Source of the DNA: Lepidodermella squamata
Lineage: Eukaryota; Gastrotricha
Assembly: GCA_047495785.1 (NCBI GenBank)
Contig: JBLDXI010000054.1
Coordinates: 3,100,001-3,164,000 of the forward strand
Reading direction: 5' to 3'
DNA: 64,000 nt
Part shown: piece after piece, positions 32,301 to 42,689 of the stretch
Layout of the letters: every line of letters begins with the position of its first letter
Numbering within the stretch: position 1 is the first letter of the stretch
Program-made: the position numbers and the translations under genes
The notes under the pieces: generated by a model
Told to the model about the DNA's origin: nothing
Database searches by the model: none
What the model saw: only the letters and a program-made list of their open reading frames with translations

Positions 32301-34885
32301 CATCCCTAATTATGTGACCTAGATACCTTAGCCTTTGTTTTTCAACTATGCGGCTCACTTCAATGAAACCTCCCAATAACGCAAGTCGAATGTCTATATT
32401 AGGGATATAGTCCATTAGGTGGACACCTACTATAGATCGGAACCAGCGATACTCTATAGTATTTAATCTATTTTCTTGGGCTACAGATATGTTCCAAGAT
32501 TCGCAGGTAGTTAATAATAATTACCAGTAATAAAGCCATCTGCCTGCGATTCAAGATAACGCAGAAAATGAAGAGATCGCGAGCTGCATAAGGCACTGGC
32601 AGCTTTCTCAAATCGCCGTTCGCGTCCATAGTAATCGTGTTCGTTCGCCGACCTTGATTTCGATTCGTGTTATTAGGTAATCCAACAGTAGATTTCGTCT
32701 TTTTCAAGGCCAACGACGCCACTTCACTCGCAGTCACCCAGCCAACATAGCCAAGCGCGTCGTAGACGTTAGGAAAATGTCCAGGTAGCAATTTCGAAAT
32801 GAGTTTACCTACAACAGGTAGCATTGTGTCACTCGAGCAATAATCGAGACTATTCGAGGACAAATTGTTCAAAATTGTTCGCAGCGACTCGTCGACATAT
32901 TGCGTTTCTCCGCCATCAGAACTTAAAACATCAGCATAGATTTGACACAATTCGATCGGGGTAAGGTATCGACCAGTTGGATGGAAGCCGTGTTGAATGA
33001 GAGTCGAAGCTGACTCGTAATAATTACGCTTCAACGCTGTTAGGAACAATTCATGCTTCTCGTTAAGAGTCGTGAAAAATGCTGGATTCGACATGTTTTC
33101 CCCGTTGAAGACATAGGAATGAGCGATATCAGTCCTGTTCCACTGAATGGCTAAACCGAGTAATTGGAAAGGATCGCTGTTTTGTTGAGACGCTGATTAA
33201 AAAACCCGAAAATTAGGCGGAAAAATCTAGAAAAATTGTGTCTAACCCTTGAAATTTGCTTCTAGAACAGCCGAGTCCAAACTATCGGCATCGTTCAAGT
33301 TGACAATTGTAACAAAATGCCGCCTTGTAACACAGGCTTCGAATAGCAGGACATTAGCATCGTGCATTTTCGCGTGAGATTTCGACTTGGCATCACTGTC
33401 TTTGAAGTGAAGGTATCGTTTCCAGTGCGGGCATTGGCTCACCATTTGCAAGTCAAATCGCACGAAATCTTCACACGCATTATTTGCTTCGCTAATTATT
33501 TAAAATGAGTTAAAAATTCACGTTTTTTCAATAATTCCATTATTACCCCATCATTCCTTCACTAAGGCGATAGGCATAGGATATGAGATCACCGCAGCCT
33601 CCGAGCCCATCGACGACAACAGCAGGCCGGCCTTTTCTCAGAAATTCCAATGTTGTAGTTAGTGTTGTTTCGCCACCCTCGAGAACCAGCAATACGCCTG
33701 GTGTTCGCTCTGATTCACCTTTAAATCGAGCTATAATTTAATACAATAAAACATCAAAAACTAGTAACCTCCTAAATAGTGCAATATCGAATCTTCCAAC
33801 TCGTTTCGAAATGATATTTCCTCGCCATATTTCCTAGAAGTACCATTATCTACCTGAAAAATGGCAGAAAATTCGTCATAAAAATTCGAAGGAAATTCAA
33901 TTATTTTGTACCAATAGAAATGCGTGATGGTTGGGGTCTAGGCTAGCCGGGACCTTTTCGTTTTCAGAATTATCGTAGACCCTATAACGTTTCATGTCCA
34001 AAGGAGAAGTGAAATTGTTATTGACTAAGGAACTGGTCTCTTGTAGGATTCCCCAAGCTGCGATGCCGAGAAGTTGAACTCGGCTTGTTTTTGTCGAACC
34101 TTGCTGGTATCGAACAGATTGAGCTGCCTCACCAATCAATCGAGTGACACCTTTCCAGATTCCGTTTGTAACAATAAGAGCTTCGGCACTTGTGGCTGCA
34201 CGAATCTGAGAGGAATAAAAAATTCAAATTCAAATTTGGGGCTTAAACTTCAATAATTCTCCAAATTTAGGGTTCCAGCACTATAAACACAAAATTAATT
34301 GATGTTGTTTTATTCTACTTCAATACTACACACCTGAGGGTTCCTGGTGTATCTAGCTAAAATGACAAATCCTGATTCATCTTGGGAAGCATCAATATTG
34401 ATCAATAAAAGAAAAGGTCGCGAGAATCGAGAACAATTGCTGGGGTGCTTAATTTGGGCTGGAACCTCAATTTGGCGATGCTATCATTTGGACCACTTTC
34501 AATTAATTAATTGTAAATTCCACCAGTGATTTCTGGATTCACTAAGCTAATATCTTGAAATAATTACCAAGCTTCGATTGAATTGATAAAGAATCTTATT
34601 GTGCATTATGAAGCGACGAGCCCCGCCTGTAACCGATATGATGAGCCTCGGCCTGGACATGCGCCAATGTTTAAACAACAAATCCAGCACAACTTGATGC
34701 GAAGCAAGCTGCCGCGGGTCCAACCGAACGTATTTGGCCGCGAAAAAGTTATCAAGCTGCGGTGGCCCAAAGAAAGACACGCTGCCAAAGGCCTCTTCCA
34801 ACTTTTCATTACTATTACTTCCGCCGCCTTCATTTGCCGGCGCCGATCGGAAGTTTTGTCTAATGTAACCAGTTAGCTCTGTCAT
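26336..34885 (-). CDS. TRPM-family cation channel, copy A (11 exons)
   Basis: Exons in coding order: 34568-34885, 33912-34205, 33769-33853, 33547-33718, 33247-33491, 32525-33192, 28046-28396, 26864-27903, 26758-26811, 26545-26705, 26336-26493; about 1181 residues in one frame. The N-terminal LSDAT/SLOG region shows PRLIISVTGGA and VLLVLEGG; melastatin homology repeats follow (SDPFQLLGLAIQWNR). One 1040-nt exon holds S1-S6, with FWTLVLILEE, FYVSPVLGPKVITAF and pore-loop FPGSPFTWELIEI. The TRP-like segment after S6 is FNNV...VWRF, then LAPPLSILEH. Plasma-membrane, probably Ca/Na-permeable; stimulus unknown. The 4.1-kb intron 6 is filled with transposable elements but its splice sites are intact. 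The C-terminus ends without a kinase domain. Confidence 0.92.
28493..28805 (-). mobile_element. RTE-like LINE 3' end, inverted, part 1
   Basis: Read on the - strand this matches the 3' end of the LINE at 29008-31690, including the ESVSFEKDEW coding end and the (ATT)n tail. It is one part of an older - strand LINE copy in TRPM intron 6; the other part is at 31790-32510. The younger + strand unit is inserted between them. Confidence 0.8.
28806..28865. repeat. Left arm of a ~60-bp inverted repeat
   Basis: About 60 bases ending TTATTTCATAAAGAT recur inverted, almost perfectly, at 31682-31745. The arms flank the + strand LINE unit. Confidence 0.8.
28858..29007 (-). mobile_element. Penelope-like terminal fragment with hammerhead-like motif
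   Basis: On the - strand, CTGACGA (28911-28917), a hairpin GGCCAC-TTT-GTGGCC, then GAAACGTC and GAATAAAT. This is the layout of hammerhead ribozyme motifs at Penelope-like element ends. Its last ~36 bases recur inverted at 28972-29007, making a small terminal inverted repeat. The open frame of the adjacent LINE happens to read through this piece. Confidence 0.5.
29008..31690 (+). mobile_element. RTE-like non-LTR retrotransposon, 5'-truncated, RT frame intact
   Basis: An open frame to 31590 encodes the C-terminal end of an APE-type endonuclease (FLDYILVD, SDHRLV) and a full reverse transcriptase: KNGKAPGIDEVRPEM, YRGISLLSVVGKLY, FGFQPLKGTRDC, RGLRQGCPLSPMLF and the catalytic FADDG box. It ends with an (ATT)n tail near 31660-31690. 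The endonuclease N-terminus is missing, so it cannot be autonomous as it stands, but there are no stops in the RT. It lies in TRPM copy A intron 6, opposite to the gene. Confidence 0.9.
31682..31745. repeat. Right arm of the ~60-bp inverted repeat
   Basis: Inverse of 28806-28865; see that entry. Confidence 0.8.
31790..32510 (-). mobile_element. RTE-like LINE, inverted, part 2 (interrupted by a MITE)
   Basis: Inverse of roughly 30995-31385 of the + strand LINE, with about 10% differences, continuing the copy that begins at 28493. It is interrupted at 32003-32304 by a short element. Its edge at ~32510 abuts the TRPM exon at 32525 by only ~15 bases, leaving the GT donor intact. Confidence 0.8.
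32003..32304. mobile_element. MITE with ~75-bp inverted ends and 10-bp target duplication
   Basis: The left end (ACTTTTTCATCCGACAAAATG) and inverted right end (ACTTTTTTCATCCGACAAATG) match over ~75 bp, including AATCCAAAAATGTGACT. CCTAATTATG occurs once in the intact LINE but on both sides here (about 31993-32002 and 32305-32314), so it is a target duplication. The 9-10 bp size suggests a Mutator-like family. No coding capacity. Confidence 0.75.
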
Positions 34886-35153
34886 TTTTCTGGAGTAGCT
34901 ATGTGTTAAGGCTTCAAAAATTAGGTGAATGCATTTTTCAGGTATTTTCTAGCTACGTGATCGATTTTCCGCGAATACAGTACACAGTCATGGTGATATC
35001 GAATGTTTTGTCTGACATTAAATTTTCATTCGACAACTGTGGTAAAAAGTAACCAATTATTATTTTATTAAAATTATTGCTTTTTTCAGAAAACGAGGCT
35101 GGGAAGATCGATTAATAAAAAGGGTGAAAAATAAAGGCACTAAGTGACGCCAG
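34886..35153. other. 5' flank of TRPM copy A with truncated sulfotransferase end
   Basis: Homologous to the flank of TRPM copy B up to about 35153, where it still contains the last ~14 coding bases and stop of the sulfotransferase that lies intact at 42690. Homology then ends abruptly. Confidence 0.75.
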
Positions 35154-35199
35154 AATCATGTCAAAGGATGCCATGCCCGATGAGAGGCCCAAGGATGAG

Positions 35200-35600
35200 G
35201 ACTTCAGGTTCGTCACACCCTCAAAGACGACAAGAGAGCCCGCTGCCTGAAAAACCGCCTTAATGATCTGGCCGGAAAAGTCCTTGTACCCTATTCAGCC
35301 TATCTTCACTAATCGCCGAGCAAGATCGCCTGCGAGATGGCTGCGATCGTTCAGTTTTTAACATCGACTGGAAGTCATCCGGTGCCATCTCGTGCAGGCT
35401 CTTCCATATGAATGTGCATAGGTGTACCGCATGTTTCTGGTCGACAGTAAGCCATCCAAGTCGATGCCGAAGCGGAGCCGGATCCGCCAAATGATGAGCG
35501 CCGTAGATGATTTTGGTGGCTTCATCTTGGGACGATTGCAGCTTATCGCGAGTCGATTTTGAGGCTTGCTTCAAAATTTTCTTTCTATATTTGCGCACGT
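35200..35600 (-). mobile_element. CR1/L2-like LINE 3' fragment
   Basis: On the - strand a 112-residue frame reads LQSSQDEATKIIYG, LGWLTVDQKHAVHLCTF and SLHEMAPDDF. This is the conserved C-terminal region of CR1/L2/Jockey-type polymerases (usually W-L-P-V-x-x-R-I). No RT core remains, so it is a 5'-truncated relic. Confidence 0.7.
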
Positions 35601-36924
35601 AAATGACTTATTAAGACTTCTGCCGTAGTTTTTTGTTTCCGTCCGTGCTCCCACCCCTACGAAAAATGTATGCTTGAACTATAACAGGTTTTAGTTTTAG
35701 TCACTCCTTGCCTTGAATTTCTCGTACCGTAATCCGGTACAATTTTGAACATTTAACGCAAGTCAGCTTTTCTCTAAAACCATGTGGATCTACACTTTAC
35801 TTACTGTACCCCATTACTTAATTTTGCTGAATATAGATATCGTCGTGATCTAACATTTTGCCAAGTTTCATCAACATCGCCCCTACGGTCCCTCCCGAAA
35901 ACTTCCGAAGTCTATTTTGAAGTGTTGCCCTGCGATAACCGTTAGGGGATATCCGCGTGGTCTAACTTGGCGAATTCAAGCTTATATCTGTCCTAAGACG
36001 TAGCCAAAAGGCATGTCCATCTATAAAGAATAGTTTTCGCGTGGCATGCGCTCAACGTTGCAAGGGTAGCCGGTACAACTTTGAACGATAAAAATGCATT
36101 GTTTTTACTTTAAGGAGAATTATTTATGTTTTTTTCTGACTTTGTTCGCATTTGGGATCGGACGTGCCCTACCGTAAACCACTACGTTCTCTATGCCATT
36201 AACAAAGATCTCTAAAGTTCATCGTTTATTAGAATAAGTATCGTTTCGGATCGCACAGAAGCGGGTAAAATTCTAGAATTCACTGCAGCACGGGGTGCTT
36301 GTTGACAGGCTAACTTTGCAAACTTCTGGCTTTCCAGGGTAATTTTGGACACTTTAGCTTTGCTACAAAGAAGGTTATACGCGTTTTGTTTGATAGGTAT
36401 TCCCTGTATTCAAGCAATAAGAAATAAAGGTAATTTGAGTAAGAAGGAATTATTTGGGAACAATATAATCAGTCCAATTGTTGATGCTCATTTCACTCTA
36501 AGTTCGCCCAATAAGAAAGAATTTCGAAGAGAAAGTGGCTAGTGGGTATATTTATTATAGAGTTAAACTGCCGCTTTTCTTCAGTTTTATTCGCCAGCGC
36601 CCTATTATGGCGCCTGTTAACAAAGGTTCACTTTAGCGCGCCTTAGCTTCAATAAAAATCCGGCAGAAATTCCGGTTGTATTGCGATTTGTGATCAGTTC
36701 CCAGCCTAATCCCCATCGAAAAAAGCCTCGGTGAGATCAGTAGAAGAAAGCAAAAGACAGAAGCATCGCTCCAGATTACATGGATTCAAGTAATGCTGCG
36801 AGCTTGGCATCTCCTTGTTATCGCACGGTAGAAGTACCTTAATCCCCTTAGTCCAGGTGAAGACGATCGTTTCGTCGACTTGAAACGAACCAATCATGAT
36901 TAACATTAGACGCGCATTCAGTCT
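35601..36924. other. Spacer between TRPM copies, unrecognised
   Basis: No supported gene. Two related stretches (CCGGTACAATTTTGAAC near 35733 and CCGGTACAACTTTGAAC near 36071) suggest decayed repeat sequence. Confidence 0.45.
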
Positions 36925-37233
36925 TAAACTTTAAATGTGATCAGTGCGAAACTGATTATGTTGGCAAGACATCCAAACACTTACACCAACGCGTTGAAGG
37001 TCATCGATACACGGAAGTCGGCAAAAATATGGAGCAGCATGGCGTTGGGAAGGACAAACTTGATAAGTATTTCAAGGTGCTCGACAAACTAAATGGGATT
37101 GCCTTATTCTCGAAATGCTCTACATTCTTAAACTTAAGCCTAATCTCAACAAACAAAACGACTCGATCAAAGCTAAGTTATTTACGGAACCGATATTCCA
37201 TGAGAAGTGCAAGAAGAAGATGAATAGCTAATC
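36925..37233 (+). pseudogene. Penelope-like element GIY-YIG endonuclease fragment, frameshifted
   Basis: The frame from 36930 reads FKCDQCETDYVGKTSKHLHQ, the typical Cys-finger plus GIY-YIG start of Penelope-like elements. After a frameshift near 37095 it continues as CLILEMLYILKLKPNLN and DSIKAKLFT, the usual end of that domain, then stops at ~37223. No RT upstream. It is a broken 3' fragment. Confidence 0.85.
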
Positions 37234-37317
37234 GGATCATAATTTCAATATGTTCTAAAAAACATCAACCTCAATTATTATTTTAACTTCAAATTTCGAT
37301 TTAATTTCTTAACTAAT

Positions 37318-37375
37318 CCCTGAAGATGGTTATCGAGTATAACCGAAACGTTGGAATTCGAATAAATGCGTTACG
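37318..37375 (+). ncRNA. Hammerhead-like ribozyme motif downstream of the Penelope fragment
   Basis: CTGAAGA (37320-37326), stem II GGTTAT (37328-37333) with ATAACC (37339-37344), then GAAAC (37345-37349). This is the CUGANGA / helix II / GAAA core of a hammerhead. It lies ~90 bases after the endonuclease stop, where Penelope-like elements carry such motifs. Stems I and III were not resolved. Confidence 0.55.
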
Positions 37376-37498
37376 TTTCATCAACAACATTTACTCAAAG
37401 AAACTAATAATTATTGTATCGTGTTTTTTACTGGAAGCGATTAATATCAAAGGTCACGCACTACTCATAATTTTTATGTATGAATGTCCCCACGTGTT

Positions 37499-40400
37499 TC
37501 AATCGTCACTCGCGTCAATGCCAAGCTCATCGCCATTCTCCTCGAAAAAAGTTTCGATGGACGTGGTTTCGAACCTGACCAAAAGGCTCATTTCATAAGC
37601 CCTGCGTCGGAACGAGAAAGTCTGTTCTTTGGCGATTTGAGCTTCATCGAATAAAACTGAAAATAATTTCAAATAAAATCTGAAAAAATTATAAAAAAAT
37701 ATTATATTACCGAAAGGTGAATTGTTGCGTAGATCCCATTCGTTAGAATCAGCATTCTTCCCGGCCGATATTCGCCTCGCTATATAGATAACTAATGAGG
37801 CGACGTGTTCAAGAATTGACAGAGGCGGGGCAAGCGATGATTTGTTGTGGTAGCCGAGAACAAATTCGTACCTATTATCAAAAATATTATGAATAATACA
37901 AAAGTTGATTGATGGACGAACATATTGAATCGCCAAACAGCTGCTGAGATATTCGCGACATTATTAAAAGTGAACCTTGAAAATGCAGTTCAAATTATTA
38001 TAATAAAATTAAATAAACTCAAATTAAACCTACCCAAACATTACGATTAAGAGGTTGAGTAAGACAATTGAAGTAGCGATTAGGTAAATCAGGAGTAGAA
38101 TCAGAGCCAGATAATTTTGTTCCGGGCATCGATCGGAAATTTTAATGTTAGCAGCATAAGTCGCTGGGTCAGTCGCGTTGTAAGGAATACAGCTATCAAC
38201 TCGGCCTCGAACTCGTGGCTCGGGGTTGTACATTTGAAATAAAATTATGAAAAAATTGTAGAAAATTATTTCGATCAGCTCCCAAGTAAAAGGCGATCCA
38301 GGAAAAACAAGCGCGTTGATTGGAACGCTGAACGCCAGCAACAGAACGATGTAGAGTGCGAAGAAAAAACCAACGTCCAGCATCATGCGAAAAGCTGTGA
38401 TGACTTTGGGCCCTAGGACCGGGCTGACGTAGAAGAAGTTGAGCAGTCTGATGAAGAAAAGCATTAGCGACAGGCTGTACAAGTCAAGGGTAGCGTGGTT
38501 CAGAGTTTCCGAGTCGTAGGCGCCATTGTCACCCAGGGTGACTAGAACAATGTGGCAAATAGCGGCCGCTGTCAGTAGGGTGAATGCAAGTACGTCGAGT
38601 TTGTGCCACCAATTCGACCAGAAAAACTTTAGTCTAAGCTTAAAACTTCCATTCGCGCTAATTATCTGCCGCGTCTCCTCTAGAATTAACACAAGTGTCC
38701 AAAACCAGATGACACCTTCAACTGGGCTGATAGATGATCGCTGATACAACTCGGTCAGCAGAAAAAGCGAGAAAATAATTAGAAAAATTGCGTAGGAAAA
38801 TGTGCTGGTAATGAATTTTGTGACAGGGGCTGTGTAGAATAAATTGATAGCACTGAAAATATTCACGCGGCTCGACGAGCTCCGCAGTGACACCCGGCGA
38901 AGGCTGTTTTGGTTTGGTTTTGAAATAACGGCTTCGGTAACCATTGATTCGATCGTTGCCGTGTCCACAACTGCTGAAACTTGGGCATTGTGGTAGTCTT
39001 CTAAGCCTCCGTTCAAACTCGGGCGGAATTTTATGGCTGGCAGCAGTACAGGTAAAAATGTCGTGGCTGTAATCTAAAAAAATCGACGAATTTTAAAAGA
39101 TGAAATTTGTCGGAAATTCAAAAATATTTAAAATTCGATGAAACGCCCGTTTCCCAGCGTGTCCTATAATTAACGCAAACAAAGGAAATCCATGAGATGG
39201 GATCAGAAACTCTAAAACAAGAGGGGAATTCTTATATCACGTCAAGAAAAATCGTCGAAAATCTAAAATGCCTTAAGAATAGTAATTAAGTATGTCCCTT
39301 GTGAATGGGATTAAAAAACCAGGTAAAAACCGAAAATTACCAAGCTATTTATCACCGGGTTTTTGACCGGTAAATTTTTATTTTCCTATGTGTAATCGTG
39401 GATAAAGGACGAAAGATATCTCGGCGGGCTTAATTTCACAAAATTTATTTGATTTTCCTTAAAAGAAGTTTGACATTTCAAAATGGTTGCGCAAAAAATG
39501 GGACACGCTATAGAAGCTATAAATTTCGCATTTTTTCGATTAAAGCCTTACTAATGCAATGGGAGTAGTGACGCTCATGTCACCCTTCCAGTTGATGTTC
39601 AACTTGGTAAAGCAGCATGAAGTGTTCATGAACTTGCGAAGCTTAGCCGCGTGAGCCAGTTCGAAGGGTGTTTTATTGCCAAACTCGGGAACAGCCCGAA
39701 TAAGGATCAACTGAGCATGCCGTTGGTCGTGTTCGAAGCAGTGCTCGATAAAGTTAGACGCCAACGATTCCCAGAAATCGGCATGTTTTCGCAGTGATTC
39801 CGCCAGCTCGACCATGGAGCCGGAATAATAGGCGAGCCCTTTCAACACCGCGGCGGCAAAAAGAGCTCCAGCTAATGCGCCTCCATTCGCAAATTGACGC
39901 CACTAGAAAAAACTTCACGGATTAAAAAATTCCTCCTTAATGTGGTTTCTTAATTTTTTATTTTTTTGACCTATTTAAGTTTGCCAAAATTGCTACCTTA
40001 AGAGTGCTTCAAATTATATTAATTAATTACCATTAATAAAGCCATCTGCCTACGATTCAGGAGAACGCAGAAAATGAAGAGATCGCGAGCTGCAAAAAGC
40101 ACTGGCAACTTTCTCAAATCGCCATGCGCGTCCATAGTACTCGAATTTGTTCGCCGGCCTTGATTCGAATCCTTGGTGATAGCTGATTTCGATCCAACTG
40201 TAGATTTCGTCCTTTTCAAGGCCAACGACGCCACTTCACTCGCACTCACCCAGCCAACGTAGCCAAGCGCGTCGTAGACGTTAGGAAAGTGGCCAGGTAG
40301 CAATTTCGAGATGAGTTTACCTACAACAGGTAGCATTGTGTCGCTCGAGCAATAATCGAGACTATTCGAGGATAAATTGTTCAAAATTGTTCGCAGCGAC

Positions 40401-42406
40401 TCGTCGACATATTGCGTTTCTCCGCCATCAGAGCTCAAAACGTCAGCATAGATTTGGCACAATTCGATCGGGGTAAGGTATCGACCGGTTGGATGGAAAC
40501 CGTGTTGAATGAGAGTCGAAGCAGATTCGTAATAATTACGCTTCAACGCTGTTAAGAACAATTCGTGCTTCTCGTTAAGGGTCGTGAAAAATGCTGGATT
40601 CGACATGTTTTCCCCGTTGAAAACATACGAATGAGCGATATCAGTCCTGTTCCACTGAATGGCCAAACCGAGAAGTTGGAAAGGATCACTGTTTTGTTGA
40701 GAGGCTGAGTACGAGAAACCCTAAAATTAGGCGAAATAAATCTCGAAAAATCGCGTCAAACCCTTAAAATTTGCTTCCAAAACAGCCGAGTCCAAACTAT
40801 CGGCATCGTTCAGGTTGACAATTGTAACAAAGTGCCGCTTGGTAACACAGGCTTCGAATAGCAGGACATTTGCATCATGCATTTTCGCGTGAGATTTCGA
40901 CTTGGCATCACTGTCTTTGAAGTGAAGGTAACGTTTCCAATGCGGACATTGGCTGACCATTTGCAAGTCAAATCGCACGAAATCTTCACATGCATTATTT
41001 GCTTCGCTAATTATTTAAAATGAGTTAAAAATTCAAGTTTTTTCAATAATTCCATTATTACCCCATCATTCCTTCACTAAGGCGATAGGCATAGGATATG
41101 AGATCACCGCAGCCTCCTAATCCATCGACCACAACAGCAGGCCGGCCTTTTCTCAGAAATTCCAATGTTGTAGTTAGTGTTGTTTCGCCACCCTCGAGAA
41201 CCAGCAAAACACCTGGTGTTCGCTCTGATTCCCCTTTAAAATTGAATTGAACTGTAATTTCAAACGATAAATCACAAAGGAAATAAAAACCTCCTAAATA
41301 GTGCAATATCGAATCTTCCAAATCGTTTCGGAATGCTATTTCCTCCCCATATTTTCGAGAAGTACCATTATCTACCTGGAAATTGGTGGGAAATTCGTCA
41401 TAGAAATTCGAAGGAAATTCAATTGTTTTGTACCAATAAAAATGCGTGATGGTTTGGGTCTAGGCTAGCCGGGACCTTTTCGTTTTCAGAATTATCGTAC
41501 ACCCTATAACGTTTCATGTCCAGAGGAGAAGTGAAGTTGTTGTTGACCAAGGAACTGGTCTCTTGTAAGATTCCCCAAGCTGCGATGCCGAGAAGTTGAA
41601 CTCGGCTTGTTCTTGTCGAACCTTGCTGGTATCGAACAGATTGAGCTGCTTCACCAATCAATCGAGTGACACCTTTCCAGATTCCGTTTGTAACAATAAG
41701 AGCTTCGGCACTTGTGGCTGCACGAATCTGAGAGGAATAAAAAATTCAAATTCAAATTTGGGCTTAAACTACAATAATTCTCCAAATTTAGGGTTCCAGC
41801 ACTATAAACACAAAATTAATTGATGTTGTTTTATTCTACTTCAATACTACACACCTGAGGGTTCCCGGTGTATCTAGCTAAAATGACAAATCCTGTTTCA
41901 TCTTGGGAAGCATCAATAGCGATCAATAAAAGAAAAGGTCGCGAGGATCGAGAACAATTGCTGGGGTGCTTAATTTGGGCTCGAACCTCAATTTGGCGAT
42001 GATATCATTTGGACCACTTTCAATTAATTAATTGTAAATTCCACCAGTGATTTCTGGATTCACTAAGCTAATATTTTGAAATAATTACCAAGCTTCGATT
42101 GAATTGATAAAGAATCTTATTGTGCATTATGAAGCGACGAGCCCCGCCTGTAACCGATATGATGAGCCTTGGTCTGGACAGTCGCCAATGTTTGAACAGC
42201 AAATCCAGCACAACTTGATGCGAAGCAAGCTGCCGCGGGTCCAATCTAACGTACTTGGCCGCGAAAAAATTATCAAGCTGCGGTGGCCCAAAGAAAGACA
42301 CGCTGCCAAAGGCTTCTTCCATCTTTTCATTACTATTACTTCCGCCGCCTTCAATTGCTGGCGCCGATCGGAAGTTTTGCCGAATGTAACCAGTTAGCTC
42401 TGTCAT
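37499..42406 (-). CDS. TRPM-family cation channel, copy B (11 exons)
   Basis: Exons in coding order: 42089-42406, 41434-41727, 41291-41375, 41062-41233, 40762-41006, 40031-40704, 39552-39902, 38034-39073, 37922-37975, 37711-37871, 37499-37656; about 1183 residues. Exon sizes equal those of copy A except exon 6, which is 6 nt longer. The start MTELTGYIRQ is shared. LSDAT region, melastatin repeats, six helices in one exon, and the post-S6 segment are all intact. Intron 6 is only ~126 nt, showing that the 4-kb intron of copy A is an insertion. The two proteins are nearly identical in S1-S6 and diverge mainly in linkers such as VGSKSAITKDS. Confidence 0.93.
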
Positions 42407-42689
42407 TTTTCTGGAGTAGCCATATGTGTTCAACAAACTTCAAAGTTTAGGTGAATGCATTATACTGGTTTTCTCGTATTTTTTAGCTATGTGATCGATT
42501 TTCTTCGAATACAGTCATGGTGATATCGAATATTCTGTTTTTCATTAAATTTTCATTAGACAACTGTGGTGAGAGGTCACCGCTCAAAATTCAAGGTAAC
42601 AAATTATTATTTTATTAAAATATTGCTTTTTCAGAAAAAAACGAAGCCGGGAAGAACGATTATTTAAAAAAAGGAGAAAAATGTAGGCA

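Noticed and set aside
34206-34567. Extra conserved exon in TRPM intron 1
   Set aside because: An open frame is shared by both copies, but differences between copies fall at first and second codon positions as often as third, and the LSDAT domain is continuous without it.
42407-42436. Ten-residue N-terminal extension of TRPM copy B
   Set aside because: It would start at TTG, and copy A has a stop at the equivalent place; both copies share the ATG of MTELTGY.
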